Assembly (NCBI RefSeq): GCF_947501785.1
Contig: NZ_CANMXB010000001.1
Location: forward strand, 620,001-684,000
Source: an uncultured Litoreibacter sp.
Lineage (GTDB): Bacteria > Pseudomonadota > Alphaproteobacteria > Rhodobacterales > Rhodobacteraceae
Length of the DNA: 64,000 bases
Reading direction: 5' to 3'
Below the pieces are notes generated by a model, which did no database searches, was not told the origin of the DNA, and worked only from the letters and a program-made list of their open reading frames with translations. Shown in pieces: positions 1 to 7,763 of this stretch. The translations under genes were made by a program, and so were the position numbers. Within the stretch, counting starts at the first letter, position 1. The number at the start of each line of letters is the position of its first letter.

Positions 1-1
1 T

Positions 2-49
2 TATCAGGACAACATGCGTCGCTTCCGCGACGAGCTTGAAACGCTCTAA
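2..49 (+). CDS. 3' end of an unidentified upstream gene (partial)
   Basis: An open frame enters from the left edge and ends in TAA at 47-49, encoding the C-terminal residues YQDNMRRFRDELETL. The fragment is too short to identify. It converges on chpT and the two stops overlap by about four bases, which is normal for this compact genome and supports it being a real gene end. Nothing can be said about function. Confidence 0.5.
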   Translation, partial: YQDNMRRFRDELETL

Positions 50-642
50 TAGCGAACGGAAACCGCGCTGTCGGAATGCCCCACAGATGCGGATTGACCT
101 GTCACCTCAAACGCGTCTTTGAGCAGCTGAAACTGCACCTGGTTTGAGCTGAGTGGTTCGGAGGGCTGTCGGTTCAGGCTGGACCACACATCCGCATCAA
201 ACCTCACCACCGGGCCGAAGGCCTGCAATTGCCAGTTGCCCCGATCTGCGTTCACCACGATTTCACCTCCTTGTGGAAGGGTGGTTTCGACGCACATCAG
301 TGCAAGAAACGCGATTTTTGCTTCCGTTCTTGTTGGGTCTGATGGTGGTGACCAGCGGACCGATATACGCCCGCCACCGTAGCAACCATCCAACAATTTC
401 AGCACGTTAGCACGCGACATCATCTGGGAACCGGTTGCCGCCCCAAGTGCGACGCGGAAGAATTTCACCCGTGCATTGGCGCTGTCGACGGCTTCTTCTA
501 TCAGCTTCATTTCCGGGGTGTTGGCGACGCCGGACATCGCCAGCAGCTCCACCCCATTGCTGATCGCGCCCAAAGGGCTGATAAGGTCATGACAAATGCG
601 GGATCCAAGCAGTGCAGCGCTGTCTTTGAGGTCAATGCTCAT
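46..642 (-). CDS. chpT: Histidine phosphotransferase ChpT
   Basis: This 198-residue protein matches ChpT, which passes phosphate from the hybrid kinase CckA to the response regulators CtrA and CpdR in Alphaproteobacteria. The phospho-accepting helix is visible near the N-terminus: SRICHDLISPLGAISNG, with His18 as the expected phosphorylation site. The rest looks like a degenerate kinase ATPase domain, as in the family. An upstream in-frame ATG at 669 would add nine residues but overlaps the start of the divergent gene at 668, so the ATG at 642 (MSIDLKDS) is preferred. In Rhodobacter this relay controls motility and gene transfer agent release, and other genes of that programme lie in this window. 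Confidence 0.93.
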   Translation of the reverse strand: MSIDLKDSAALLGSRICHDLISPLGAISNGVELLAMSGVANTPEMKLIEEAVDSANARVKFFRVALGAATGSQMMSRANVLKLLDGCYGGGRISVRWSPPSDPTRTEAKIAFLALMCVETTLPQGGEIVVNADRGNWQLQAFGPVVRFDADVWSSLNRQPSEPLSSNQVQFQLLKDAFEVTGQSASVGHSDSAVSVRY

Positions 643-667
643 ACGGTCTGGTCCAAGGGGTTGTGCC

Positions 668-856
668 ATGATGGAAGATTTGAACTCTCTGTTGGAGCCG
701 GGGATGCTGGTACGCCACCCGGACGCGCCCGATTGGGGGCTTGGACAGGTTCAATCCAACATAAATGGTAAAATAACAGTTAACTTTGAGCATCAAGGCA
801 AGGTGACAATAAATGGTTCGAATGTTCTGCTGGTGGTGCAGCAGGGGGCTGAATGA
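668..856 (+). CDS. DUF3553 family small protein
   Basis: A 62-residue protein divergent from chpT. The core reads LEPGMLVRHPDAPDWGLGQV followed by a short beta-rich tail, as in DUF3553, a family resembling the small RNA/DNA-binding barrels fused to UvrD or CarD-like proteins. Function is unknown. Two consecutive ATG codons occur at 668 and 671 and either could start it. An upstream in-frame codon at 596 is rejected because it would lie inside the chpT coding region on the other strand. Confidence 0.8.
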   Translation: MMEDLNSLLEPGMLVRHPDAPDWGLGQVQSNINGKITVNFEHQGKVTINGSNVLLVVQQGAE

Positions 857-949
857 AGTGGCAGAAAACGTGGGTTTTAGAATGATGTACTGCCGCCATC
901 AAATAGCGCTTTGCCTTGCCGGGCAAGTCTATTCGGGGAAGCAGGCGTT

Positions 950-1723
950 TTGAGGCCGATACCCGCGGAATTTGAAATGCGCATCGCGACTTCCGTTGAA
1001 GACACCCGCGGCGCCGAACGGCTGCGCTACAGCGTGTTTGTGGAAGAATTGGGTGGCAACGGGGGCGAGGTGGACCATGAGGGCCGCTTCGAGCGTGATC
1101 GCTTTGATGCGTTTGCCGACCAGCTTGTCTTGATTGATCCGGGAGTGGACCCGCAGAGCTATAACCATGTCATCGGCGTTTACCGGCTGTTACGCGCGCC
1201 GCAGGCCTGCGCGGCAGGGGGGTTCTACAGCGAGGCGGAATATGATTTGACGCCGCTGAAATCCTCCGGTCGGACATTGTTGGAACTGGGACGATCTTGC
1301 GTCGACGCCCGCCACAGAGGCGGGGCCGCGATGTTTCATCTCTGGCAGGGCGTCGCCGAATACGTCCTGAAGCATGAGATTGAAGTTCTTTTTGGCGTGG
1401 CAAGCTTTCATGGAACGGATGTGGCCGCACTGGCGCAACCGTTGTCGCATCTTCACCACAGCCATCTTGCGCCGCCGGACCTGCGGCCGCGTGCCAAGGT
1501 GCACCAACCAATGGACGTTGTCCCGCCCGAGCATGTGAAACGCCCCGCCGCCATGAAGGCGACGCCGGCGTTGATCAAGGCCTACCTGCGCCTCGGCGGT
1601 ATGGTCGGTGATGGTGCCTTCGTTGACCATGACTTCAACACGGTCGACGTGTGCCTCGTGGTGGACACCGAGAAGATGTCGGCCAAGCATCGCGACATTT
1701 ATGCAAAGGGGCAGCGGTCGTGA
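950..1723 (+). CDS. olsB: Ornithine-acyl N-acyltransferase, OlsB/GNAT family
   Basis: About 257 residues of the GNAT-like OlsB family, which acylates ornithine to lyso-ornithine lipid, the first step of ornithine-lipid synthesis at the inner membrane. Visible landmarks are RLRYSVFVEELGG near the N-terminus, LLELGRSCVDARHRGG (acyl-donor binding region), LFGVASFHGTD and a C-terminal GDGAFVDHDFNTVDVCLVVD. The start is uncertain: TTG at 950 gives the usual family N-terminus (LRPIPAEFEMRIA) after a GGGGAAG stretch; ATG at 977 is the alternative. The stop overlaps the next gene as GTGA, so olsB and olsA are translationally coupled. OlsB alone can support ornithine lipid only together with OlsA, which follows. 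Confidence 0.9.
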   Translation: MRPIPAEFEMRIATSVEDTRGAERLRYSVFVEELGGNGGEVDHEGRFERDRFDAFADQLVLIDPGVDPQSYNHVIGVYRLLRAPQACAAGGFYSEAEYDLTPLKSSGRTLLELGRSCVDARHRGGAAMFHLWQGVAEYVLKHEIEVLFGVASFHGTDVAALAQPLSHLHHSHLAPPDLRPRAKVHQPMDVVPPEHVKRPAAMKATPALIKAYLRLGGMVGDGAFVDHDFNTVDVCLVVDTEKMSAKHRDIYAKGQRS

Positions 1724-2550
1724 CCTGGCGCGATGTGGCAGAGCCAGAGGCGAGACCGCCCGGGATCATGGGATGGGTCCGGGTCATCTTGCGAGGTGTG
1801 CCTCTTGGTCTGCTGGTCTTTGGCGGGCTTTTGGTCTTGCTGCTGGTTCGCCTCGTTGAACGCCCGATATTTAGGATGCAGCGCCCCATAACACCTGTCA
1901 TTTCACGCAACGTGTGTCGTTGGTCCCTTGTGTTGTTGGGGGTTAGATTCTCCGCCCGGGGCGCACCGATGGCCGAAAAAGGCGCAGTGGTGGCAAATCA
2001 TTCGTCCTGGCTGGACATATTTGCGCTGCATGCAACGCAGGATGTCTATTTCGTTTCCAAGTCAGAGGTCGCTGGATGGCCCGGTATCGGCTGGCTGGCC
2101 CGTGCGACCGGTACGGTGTTTATCCGCCGTGATCCGAAAGAGGCCGCCAAGCAGAAGACCATCTTTGAGGACCGGTTGCAGGCGGGTCATAAACTGCTGT
2201 TCTTCCCGGAAGGCACCAGCAGTGACGGGCGACAGGTTCTTCCATTTAAATCAACGCTTTTTGCCGCGTTCTTTACAGAAGAATTGCGCGATATTTGCCA
2301 TATTCAGCCTGTGACGCTGACCTATCACGCACCTGAAGCGGAGGACGACCGGTTCTACGGTTGGTGGGGGGACATGGAGTTCGGACCGCACCTGCTGCAA
2401 ACGCTGGCCGCGCCGCGGCAAGGCCGTATTGAATTGGAGTACCACGCACCGCTGAAAGTTGCCGACTTTGCCCAACGTAAATCGCTTGCAGCGGCGTCAG
2501 AGGCCGCAGTGCGTGCTGGTCTCAGCTTAGAGGCGCCACCAACGCCTTGA
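1720..2550 (+). CDS. olsA: Lyso-ornithine lipid O-acyltransferase OlsA (PlsC family)
   Basis: A 276-residue membrane-anchored acyltransferase that adds the second fatty acid to lyso-ornithine lipid. After an N-terminal hydrophobic segment (about residues 25-45) the PlsC motifs appear: NHSSWLD (the H-x4-D catalytic pair), TVFIRRD, and FPEGTSSDG. A GTG at 1720 overlapping the olsB stop (GTGA) is taken as the start; longer in-frame readings run inside olsB. The 3' end overlaps the convergent ThiE-like gene by about 29 bases. The OlsB-OlsA order and coupling strongly favour ornithine lipid over phosphatidic acid synthesis, although some roseobacter OlsA proteins also act on glycerophospholipids or other aminolipids. 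Confidence 0.92.
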   Translation: MTWRDVAEPEARPPGIMGWVRVILRGVPLGLLVFGGLLVLLLVRLVERPIFRMQRPITPVISRNVCRWSLVLLGVRFSARGAPMAEKGAVVANHSSWLDIFALHATQDVYFVSKSEVAGWPGIGWLARATGTVFIRRDPKEAAKQKTIFEDRLQAGHKLLFFPEGTSSDGRQVLPFKSTLFAAFFTEELRDICHIQPVTLTYHAPEAEDDRFYGWWGDMEFGPHLLQTLAAPRQGRIELEYHAPLKVADFAQRKSLAAASEAAVRAGLSLEAPPTP

Positions 2551-3154
2551 GGGCGTCGAGGGGCGTGTCAGACTTCCAAATTTCGGGGCCAATTGCGAAG
2601 AAATCAGCGAATGGCGCAAACTGTTCGACTGTCTCGACGGTGATGCCGCCTTCGGCCACGATGGGCAATTCGATCATTTCCGACCACCATTGGAAGTCTT
2701 CGATGGCGGCCAGCTCTCCTGCGCCTAGCCCAGTGTCGCTTGTCGGACCCAGTGCGACATAATCCGCGCCACTTTCGCCTGCATTCATGCCTTCATGCCG
2801 CGACGCGCCGCAGGCGGCCCCGACAACCACATCTGCCCCCAGTTCCTTGCGGGCAAAGCGGACGGTACGGGCGCCGTCATTGAGATGCACACCGTCCAAG
2901 CCCAGCTTTTCGACAAGCCGCACGTGGGTGTCGAGGATCAGGGGGATGTCGCGGGCGTGGCAGGTTTCGCGCAGCACATCTGCCGCGCGGCTGACCTCGT
3001 CCTCGTCAGCAGCTGCCAGGGCGAGGCGTACACACGCAATCTCGACCTCATCCATGATGCCCGACAACAGCGAAGGGAAACGAGACAGCTCGATCTCCGG
3101 AGGGGTGATGAGGTAAATTTGCGGGACCTGTTGGTCCTCTGCTGCGTCAATCAT
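2522..3154 (-). CDS. Thiamine-phosphate-synthase-like (ThiE/TenI) protein
   Basis: A 210-residue TIM-barrel protein of the ThiE/TenI group. The recognisable segments are LDTHVRLVEKLGLDGVHLND (substrate-binding strand), CGASRHEGMNAGESGADYVA and LPIVAEGGIT (phosphate-binding loop). Classical ThiE has H-L-G-Q and a T-K pair that are altered here (HLND, no Lys after the Thr), and there are no other thiamine genes nearby, so it may be a TenI-like paralogue rather than the genuine synthase. The ATG at 3154 (MIDAAEDQQ) is preferred to a start at 3277, which would reach into the upstream region of the divergent methyltransferase gene. Confidence 0.8.
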   Translation of the reverse strand: MIDAAEDQQVPQIYLITPPEIELSRFPSLLSGIMDEVEIACVRLALAAADEDEVSRAADVLRETCHARDIPLILDTHVRLVEKLGLDGVHLNDGARTVRFARKELGADVVVGAACGASRHEGMNAGESGADYVALGPTSDTGLGAGELAAIEDFQWWSEMIELPIVAEGGITVETVEQFAPFADFFAIGPEIWKSDTPLDALKALVAPLS

Positions 3155-3266
3155 AGGTTCGGCCTTTTCTTTGGCACCGTCATAGCGGCGAGGAAGCGGC
3201 CTCACAAGACCATTGCGAACGGGGCAGGCGGCGCTTAAACCCCGAGCAAACCTTAGGAATTCGACG

Positions 3267-4031
3267 ATGTCAGGCACAGATCACGACGCACAGGCAGAAT
3301 GGGGCGGCCCCCAACCGGTCATGGTGTTGGTCAGCCCTCAAATGGGCGAAAACATCGGCTCCGCCGCGCGCGGCATGCTCAATTTTGGGCTGGAACGGAT
3401 GCGGTTGGTCGACCCGCGTGACGGCTGGCCCAATGCCGCTGCGACAGCGACTGCGTCCGGTGCGGCCAAGGTGCTCGATCATGTGACGGTGTATGGCACA
3501 ACCGCAGATGCGGTTGGCGATGTTGATTATGTCTTCGCGACAACCGCGCGCGGGCGCGATATGACCAAGCCCGTGGTCACCCCGGAAAAGGCAATGGGGC
3601 AGGCCCGCACCATGATCGCAGCAGGCAAGAACGTCGCCGTTTTGTTTGGGCCGGAACGGGCCGGGCTTGAAAACAGCGATGTCGCGCAGGCAAACGCGAT
3701 TATTTCGGTCCCGGTGAACCCCGGTTTTGCGTCGCTCAACCTTGCGCAGTGCGTTTTGCTGACCGCCTATGAATGGCGTAGACAGTCCGACGAGGCAGAG
3801 ATTGCGCGAGACCAGGCCGAAGCGGCGTCGCAGCTGGAGATACAGAAACTTTATGAACATTTCGTTTCCCGTCTCGATGTTGCCGGATTCTTTTTTCCCG
3901 AGACCAAAGCGGACAGCATGAAGCTGCACCTGCGCAACATGCTGTCGCGCATGCCGCTGACCCCGCAGGACGTGCAGATTTTCCACGGAATGCTGCGGCA
4001 ATTCGTGCGCTGGAAAGAGCGCGACGACTAG
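3267..4031 (+). CDS. trmJ: tRNA/rRNA methyltransferase, TrmJ-like SPOUT family
   Basis: A 254-residue SpoU/SPOUT methyltransferase. N-terminal motif 1 is seen as SPQMGENIGSAARGMLNFG, motif 2 as VLFGPERAGLEN and motif 3 as VPVNPGFASLNLAQCVLL, which together form the knotted AdoMet site. TrmJ makes 2'-O-methylation at position 32 of tRNA; the C-terminal extension (about residues 175-254) fits TrmJ rather than TrmL. The ATG at 3267 follows AGGAAT. It is the first gene of a run of plus-strand genes but its neighbours are functionally unrelated. Confidence 0.88.
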   Translation: MSGTDHDAQAEWGGPQPVMVLVSPQMGENIGSAARGMLNFGLERMRLVDPRDGWPNAAATATASGAAKVLDHVTVYGTTADAVGDVDYVFATTARGRDMTKPVVTPEKAMGQARTMIAAGKNVAVLFGPERAGLENSDVAQANAIISVPVNPGFASLNLAQCVLLTAYEWRRQSDEAEIARDQAEAASQLEIQKLYEHFVSRLDVAGFFFPETKADSMKLHLRNMLSRMPLTPQDVQIFHGMLRQFVRWKERDD

Positions 4032-4083
4032 TTGCCGCGCGCAGGCACGCAGACTAGGTTGAGCGCCAACAAGAGGGGCAGTG

Positions 4084-5220
4084 ATGGCAGAAAAGCGTTC
4101 CATATTCGAAGAAGTTGACACCGCTGAGAAACCGGCGACGCAAGCTGGTGTGATTGATCGCGCCAAGCGTCCCGGCGCGCGCGGGGCTATCCGCGCCTGG
4201 CTGATGGTGCTGTTTGCGTTGGTCGTGGTGATGATCGTTGTTGGCGGCTTGACCCGACTGACGGATAGCGGGCTGTCGATAACGGAGTGGAAACCTGTCA
4301 CAGGGGCCATCCCGCCGATGAGCGCCGAAGTCTGGGATCAGGAATTCGAGAAGTACAAACAAATCCCGGAATACCAGCTTCAAAACTCCTCGATGACGCT
4401 GGACGAGTTCAAAGTCATCTATTGGTGGGAATGGGGGCACCGCCAGCTTGGACGGGTCATTGGTCTGGTCTGGGCGCTGGGCTTTGCCTATTTCGCGATC
4501 CGCAGACAAATTCCATCCGGCTGGACCGGGCGATTGGTGCTGATCGGCGCCTTGGGCGGGCTGCAAGGCTTTATTGGCTGGTGGATGGTGTCCTCAGGAC
4601 TGGAAGGGGCGCGGCTGGATGTGGCGCCGTATCGGTTGGCAACCCATCTTGGGCTTGCCTTCGTGATCCTCGGCCTGATTTGTTGGTACATACTGTCGCT
4701 TGGCCGTTCAGAGGCTGACCTGATGCAATCGCGCCGCAACAGCGAGCCGAAACTGAAGAAGATGGTCAGCGGGCTGCTGCATGCGGGCTACCTGCAGGTC
4801 ATTCTCGGCGCGCTTGTCGCCGGCAATGATGCAGGGCGCACCTATACGGATTGGCCCTTGATGGGCGGCGACGTCTTTCCGGCACTGGCGTTTGAGCTGG
4901 AGCCGTGGTGGCGCAACTTCTTTGAAGGGGAGGCGCTGGTGCAGTTCAACCACCGGCTGCTGGGCTACTTCGTCTTTGTCTTTGGCATCGTTGTCTGGCG
5001 CCGGTCCCGCAGCTCGGGCAACCGCGCGATCAAACAGGCCTTTGACTGGGTTATGGTGATGCTCTTCGGCCAGATGGTGTTGGGCGTCGGAACGGTGCTG
5101 TATGCGGCACCAGTTCATCTGGCCATCGTCCATCAATTGGGCGCGGTTGTGCTGATTTGCATGATCCTGCGCGCGCGCTTTCTGGCCATGTACCCAACTG
5201 CCCAATCCGTGAGGGGATAG
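4084..5220 (+). CDS. ctaA: Heme A synthase CtaA (Cox15 type)
   Basis: A 378-residue polytopic inner-membrane protein that oxidises heme O to heme A for aa3-type cytochrome oxidase. It has about eight hydrophobic helices and the expected heme-ligand histidine contexts: WEWGHRQLGRVIGLVW, APYRLATHLGLAFV, FNHRLLGYFVFVFG and PVHLAIVHQLGAV. The family signature GLTRLTDSGLSITEWKPVTG is intact at the N-terminal side. AGAGGGG at about 4073-4079 fits the ATG at 4084 better than the GTG at 4081. The rest of the cta operon is not present here. Confidence 0.95.
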   Translation: MAEKRSIFEEVDTAEKPATQAGVIDRAKRPGARGAIRAWLMVLFALVVVMIVVGGLTRLTDSGLSITEWKPVTGAIPPMSAEVWDQEFEKYKQIPEYQLQNSSMTLDEFKVIYWWEWGHRQLGRVIGLVWALGFAYFAIRRQIPSGWTGRLVLIGALGGLQGFIGWWMVSSGLEGARLDVAPYRLATHLGLAFVILGLICWYILSLGRSEADLMQSRRNSEPKLKKMVSGLLHAGYLQVILGALVAGNDAGRTYTDWPLMGGDVFPALAFELEPWWRNFFEGEALVQFNHRLLGYFVFVFGIVVWRRSRSSGNRAIKQAFDWVMVMLFGQMVLGVGTVLYAAPVHLAIVHQLGAVVLICMILRARFLAMYPTAQSVRG

Positions 5221-5224
5221 CACT

Positions 5225-6694
5225 ATGACCGCCTATGATGAGTTGATGGCCTACGAGCGGGTGACCCAAGCGTTGGGCTCTGTTGCCGGGCGCACTGGCT
5301 GGGACCAGGAGACGATGATGCCCGAGGGGGCGGCGGACCTGCGCTCTGAAGAAATGGCCGCGCTTGAGGAGGTTCTGCATGCCCGGCGGACCAACCCGCG
5401 CACGGGTGAATTGCTGGAGACCGCGGAAGCGCCTGATGACGCCTCCAGTGCGAACTTGCGCCACATCAGGCGCAGCTTTGAGCGGACCACGAAGATCCCA
5501 GCTGATCTGGCGACGGCCATTGCCCGCCATACCTCCAAGGGGCAGGGAATATGGGCCGCGGCGCGGGCAGACAATGACTTCAAGTCCTTCGCCCCGGTGC
5601 TGGAGGAAATGATCCGGCTCAAACGGGAAGAGGCGGCCTGCCTTGCGGCAGGTGGCGATCTGTATGACGCGCTGCTGGATGACTACGAGCCTGGCATCAA
5701 AGGCCGTGAGCTGCAGGCGATTTTCGACCGGATGCGCCCACGACTGGTGGCGTTGCGGGAAAAGGTGTTGGGGGCCGATGCGCCCGCTGGGCTGGATCAG
5801 GAATTTGACGAGGCCGGACAATTGGCCGTATCGACCTTGCTGGCGCAAACCTTTGGGTATGACATGAGCATTGGCCGCATCGACAAGGCGGTGCACCCGT
5901 TCTCAAGCGGGTCAGGCACCGATGTGCGCATCACCACGCGCACAAGCCCGCGTGACCCGTTCAACTGCTTCTATTCCACGATCCACGAGGTCGGGCATGC
6001 CTGCTATGAACAGGGCATCAACCGCGACTATGAACTGACCCCGCTGGGGTCGGGCGTGTCTATGGGCGTGCATGAAAGCCAGTCGCGGATCTATGAAAAC
6101 CAGTTGGGGCGGTCACGTGCCTTCACGGGTTGGCTTTACGGCAAGATGCGCGACCAGTTTGGCGATTTCGGCGTCGCCGACGAGGACAGCTTCTACGGCA
6201 TCGTCAACCGCGTGGGGTCCGGCTACATCCGCACCGAGGCGGACGAGGTGCATTACAATCTGCATGTCATGCTCCGGTTCGATCTGGAGCGTCAACTGAT
6301 TGCTGAGCAGCTAGAAGTTGCCGACCTGGAGGAGGCTTGGAACGCCCGGTTCGAGGCCGATTTCGGTGTCGCCGTGGACAAGCCCGCGAACGGGGTGTTG
6401 CAGGACGTGCATTGGTCTTTCGGTCTGTTTGGCTACTTCCCGACCTATTCGCTTGGCAATGTCTATGCGGGCTGTCTGTACCAGTCTTTGCGCGAGGCCG
6501 TGCCCGCACTCGATGAGCAGCTGAGCAAGGGCGACACAAGCCATGCAACGGCGTGGCTGCGAGAGAACCTGCAGCAGTTTGGCGGGCTACGCGAGCCGCG
6601 CGACACGATCCGCCATGCATGCGGGTTTGAACCGACGGAGGGGCCGTTGCTGGATTATCTGGACCAGAAATTCGGGGCGCTCTACGGGGTGTAA
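5225..6694 (+). CDS. Metallocarboxypeptidase, M32 family (Taq type)
   Basis: A 489-residue cytoplasmic zinc carboxypeptidase. The catalytic motif is HEVGH (in TIHEVGHACYEQG) and the downstream family motif HESQSRIYENQLGR provides the third ligand region. YIRTEADEVHYNLHVMLR and the C-terminal GYFPTYSLGNVYA are also typical of M32 enzymes, and the length is normal. It trims C-terminal residues from peptides. The start lies four bases after the ctaA stop, so the two genes are probably co-transcribed, without an obvious functional link. Confidence 0.95.
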   Translation: MTAYDELMAYERVTQALGSVAGRTGWDQETMMPEGAADLRSEEMAALEEVLHARRTNPRTGELLETAEAPDDASSANLRHIRRSFERTTKIPADLATAIARHTSKGQGIWAAARADNDFKSFAPVLEEMIRLKREEAACLAAGGDLYDALLDDYEPGIKGRELQAIFDRMRPRLVALREKVLGADAPAGLDQEFDEAGQLAVSTLLAQTFGYDMSIGRIDKAVHPFSSGSGTDVRITTRTSPRDPFNCFYSTIHEVGHACYEQGINRDYELTPLGSGVSMGVHESQSRIYENQLGRSRAFTGWLYGKMRDQFGDFGVADEDSFYGIVNRVGSGYIRTEADEVHYNLHVMLRFDLERQLIAEQLEVADLEEAWNARFEADFGVAVDKPANGVLQDVHWSFGLFGYFPTYSLGNVYAGCLYQSLREAVPALDEQLSKGDTSHATAWLRENLQQFGGLREPRDTIRHACGFEPTEGPLLDYLDQKFGALYGV

Positions 6695-6700
6695 TACGCG

Positions 6701-7759
6701 ATGAATGCCTCGATCATCCGGCGCTATGGCGACACTGACTTCATCACGGGGCTGCGGGCGATTGCGGCGACGATGGTGGTGGCGTTTCACTGCTCGATCT
6801 TCCGCGAGTTTGGCCAGATCGGGGAGAATGTCACCGAGGCCGGGCGGTACGGCGTGCAGGTGTTTTTCGTCATTTCCGGCTTTACCATCGCGGCGACCTA
6901 TCTTGGGGCGCCGTCCTACCTGTCCTATCTGGTCAGGCGGTTGATGCGGATCGCGCCGGTGTATTTCTTCGTCATCGGCGCTGCGATCGCCTTGACGGTG
7001 GCGGGGGTCATAACCGGCACCGGCTGGTCGGCCAGGTTTGGCGTGGAAACGGATGCCTATAACCTGTTGATGCATCTGACATTCATGAGCTTCTGGGACT
7101 ACAAGATCGCCAACTCGTTGATCGGTGTGGAATGGACCATTCCGGTAGAGGTCTTCTGGTACGTCATCCTCCCTTGGGTCATTGCGCGGGCGGTTGGCGT
7201 GCGGAAAGCTGTGATCTTTATGGTGGGGTTGGCTGCGCTTGCATTCGCGACCATCCTTATTGGAGCGCAGCTTGGGCCAAGCCTGATTTCAGAATGGTTC
7301 CCAACGACTTACGGGCCGTATTTTCTGCTGGGTGTGCTGACCTACAAGCTGCGTTCCTCAACCCAGATGATCGGCAGAGAGACTATGGCCTTTTGGGGCG
7401 GCGTCGCCATCTTCCTGTTTGCCTGCGTTGCTGCGCCAGTGATGACAGGGGCGTGGGTTGGGGTGGCGACGGCGCTGATTATTGTGGGGCATCGGTCGTC
7501 GGGCGGGGTTAGCATCCTGACCACAACGCCGCTGCTGTTTGCAGGGTCGATCAGCTACAGCATCTACTTGTGGCATGCCTTGGTGGTGCGCTACTTCGCT
7601 TTGCCGGAGAGCTTTCCGGGATATCTGGAGTTCCTGGTCGTTTTCGGCGTCACGCTTGTGCTGTCCGTGCCCACCTATCTGCTGGTCGAAAAGCCGACAA
7701 ACAGGTGGGGGGCCGTGATCGCCAAAAGCCCCGCGGTGCTAAAACGTCAGGCCGCGTAA
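6701..7759 (+). CDS. Membrane acyltransferase, OafA/YrhL (acyltransferase 3) family
   Basis: A 352-residue integral membrane protein with about ten hydrophobic segments. The N-terminal FITGLRAIAATMVVAFH carries the catalytic His of acyltransferase-3 enzymes, followed by YGVQVFFVISGF, and it ends with SISYSIYLWHALV and YLLVEKP, all typical of the family. Such enzymes O-acylate exopolysaccharide, lipopolysaccharide or small molecules; the substrate cannot be told from the sequence. It begins six bases after the carboxypeptidase stop, and converges on the ABC transporter operon. Confidence 0.9.
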   Translation: MNASIIRRYGDTDFITGLRAIAATMVVAFHCSIFREFGQIGENVTEAGRYGVQVFFVISGFTIAATYLGAPSYLSYLVRRLMRIAPVYFFVIGAAIALTVAGVITGTGWSARFGVETDAYNLLMHLTFMSFWDYKIANSLIGVEWTIPVEVFWYVILPWVIARAVGVRKAVIFMVGLAALAFATILIGAQLGPSLISEWFPTTYGPYFLLGVLTYKLRSSTQMIGRETMAFWGGVAIFLFACVAAPVMTGAWVGVATALIIVGHRSSGGVSILTTTPLLFAGSISYSIYLWHALVVRYFALPESFPGYLEFLVVFGVTLVLSVPTYLLVEKPTNRWGAVIAKSPAVLKRQAA

Positions 7760-7763
7760 GCCC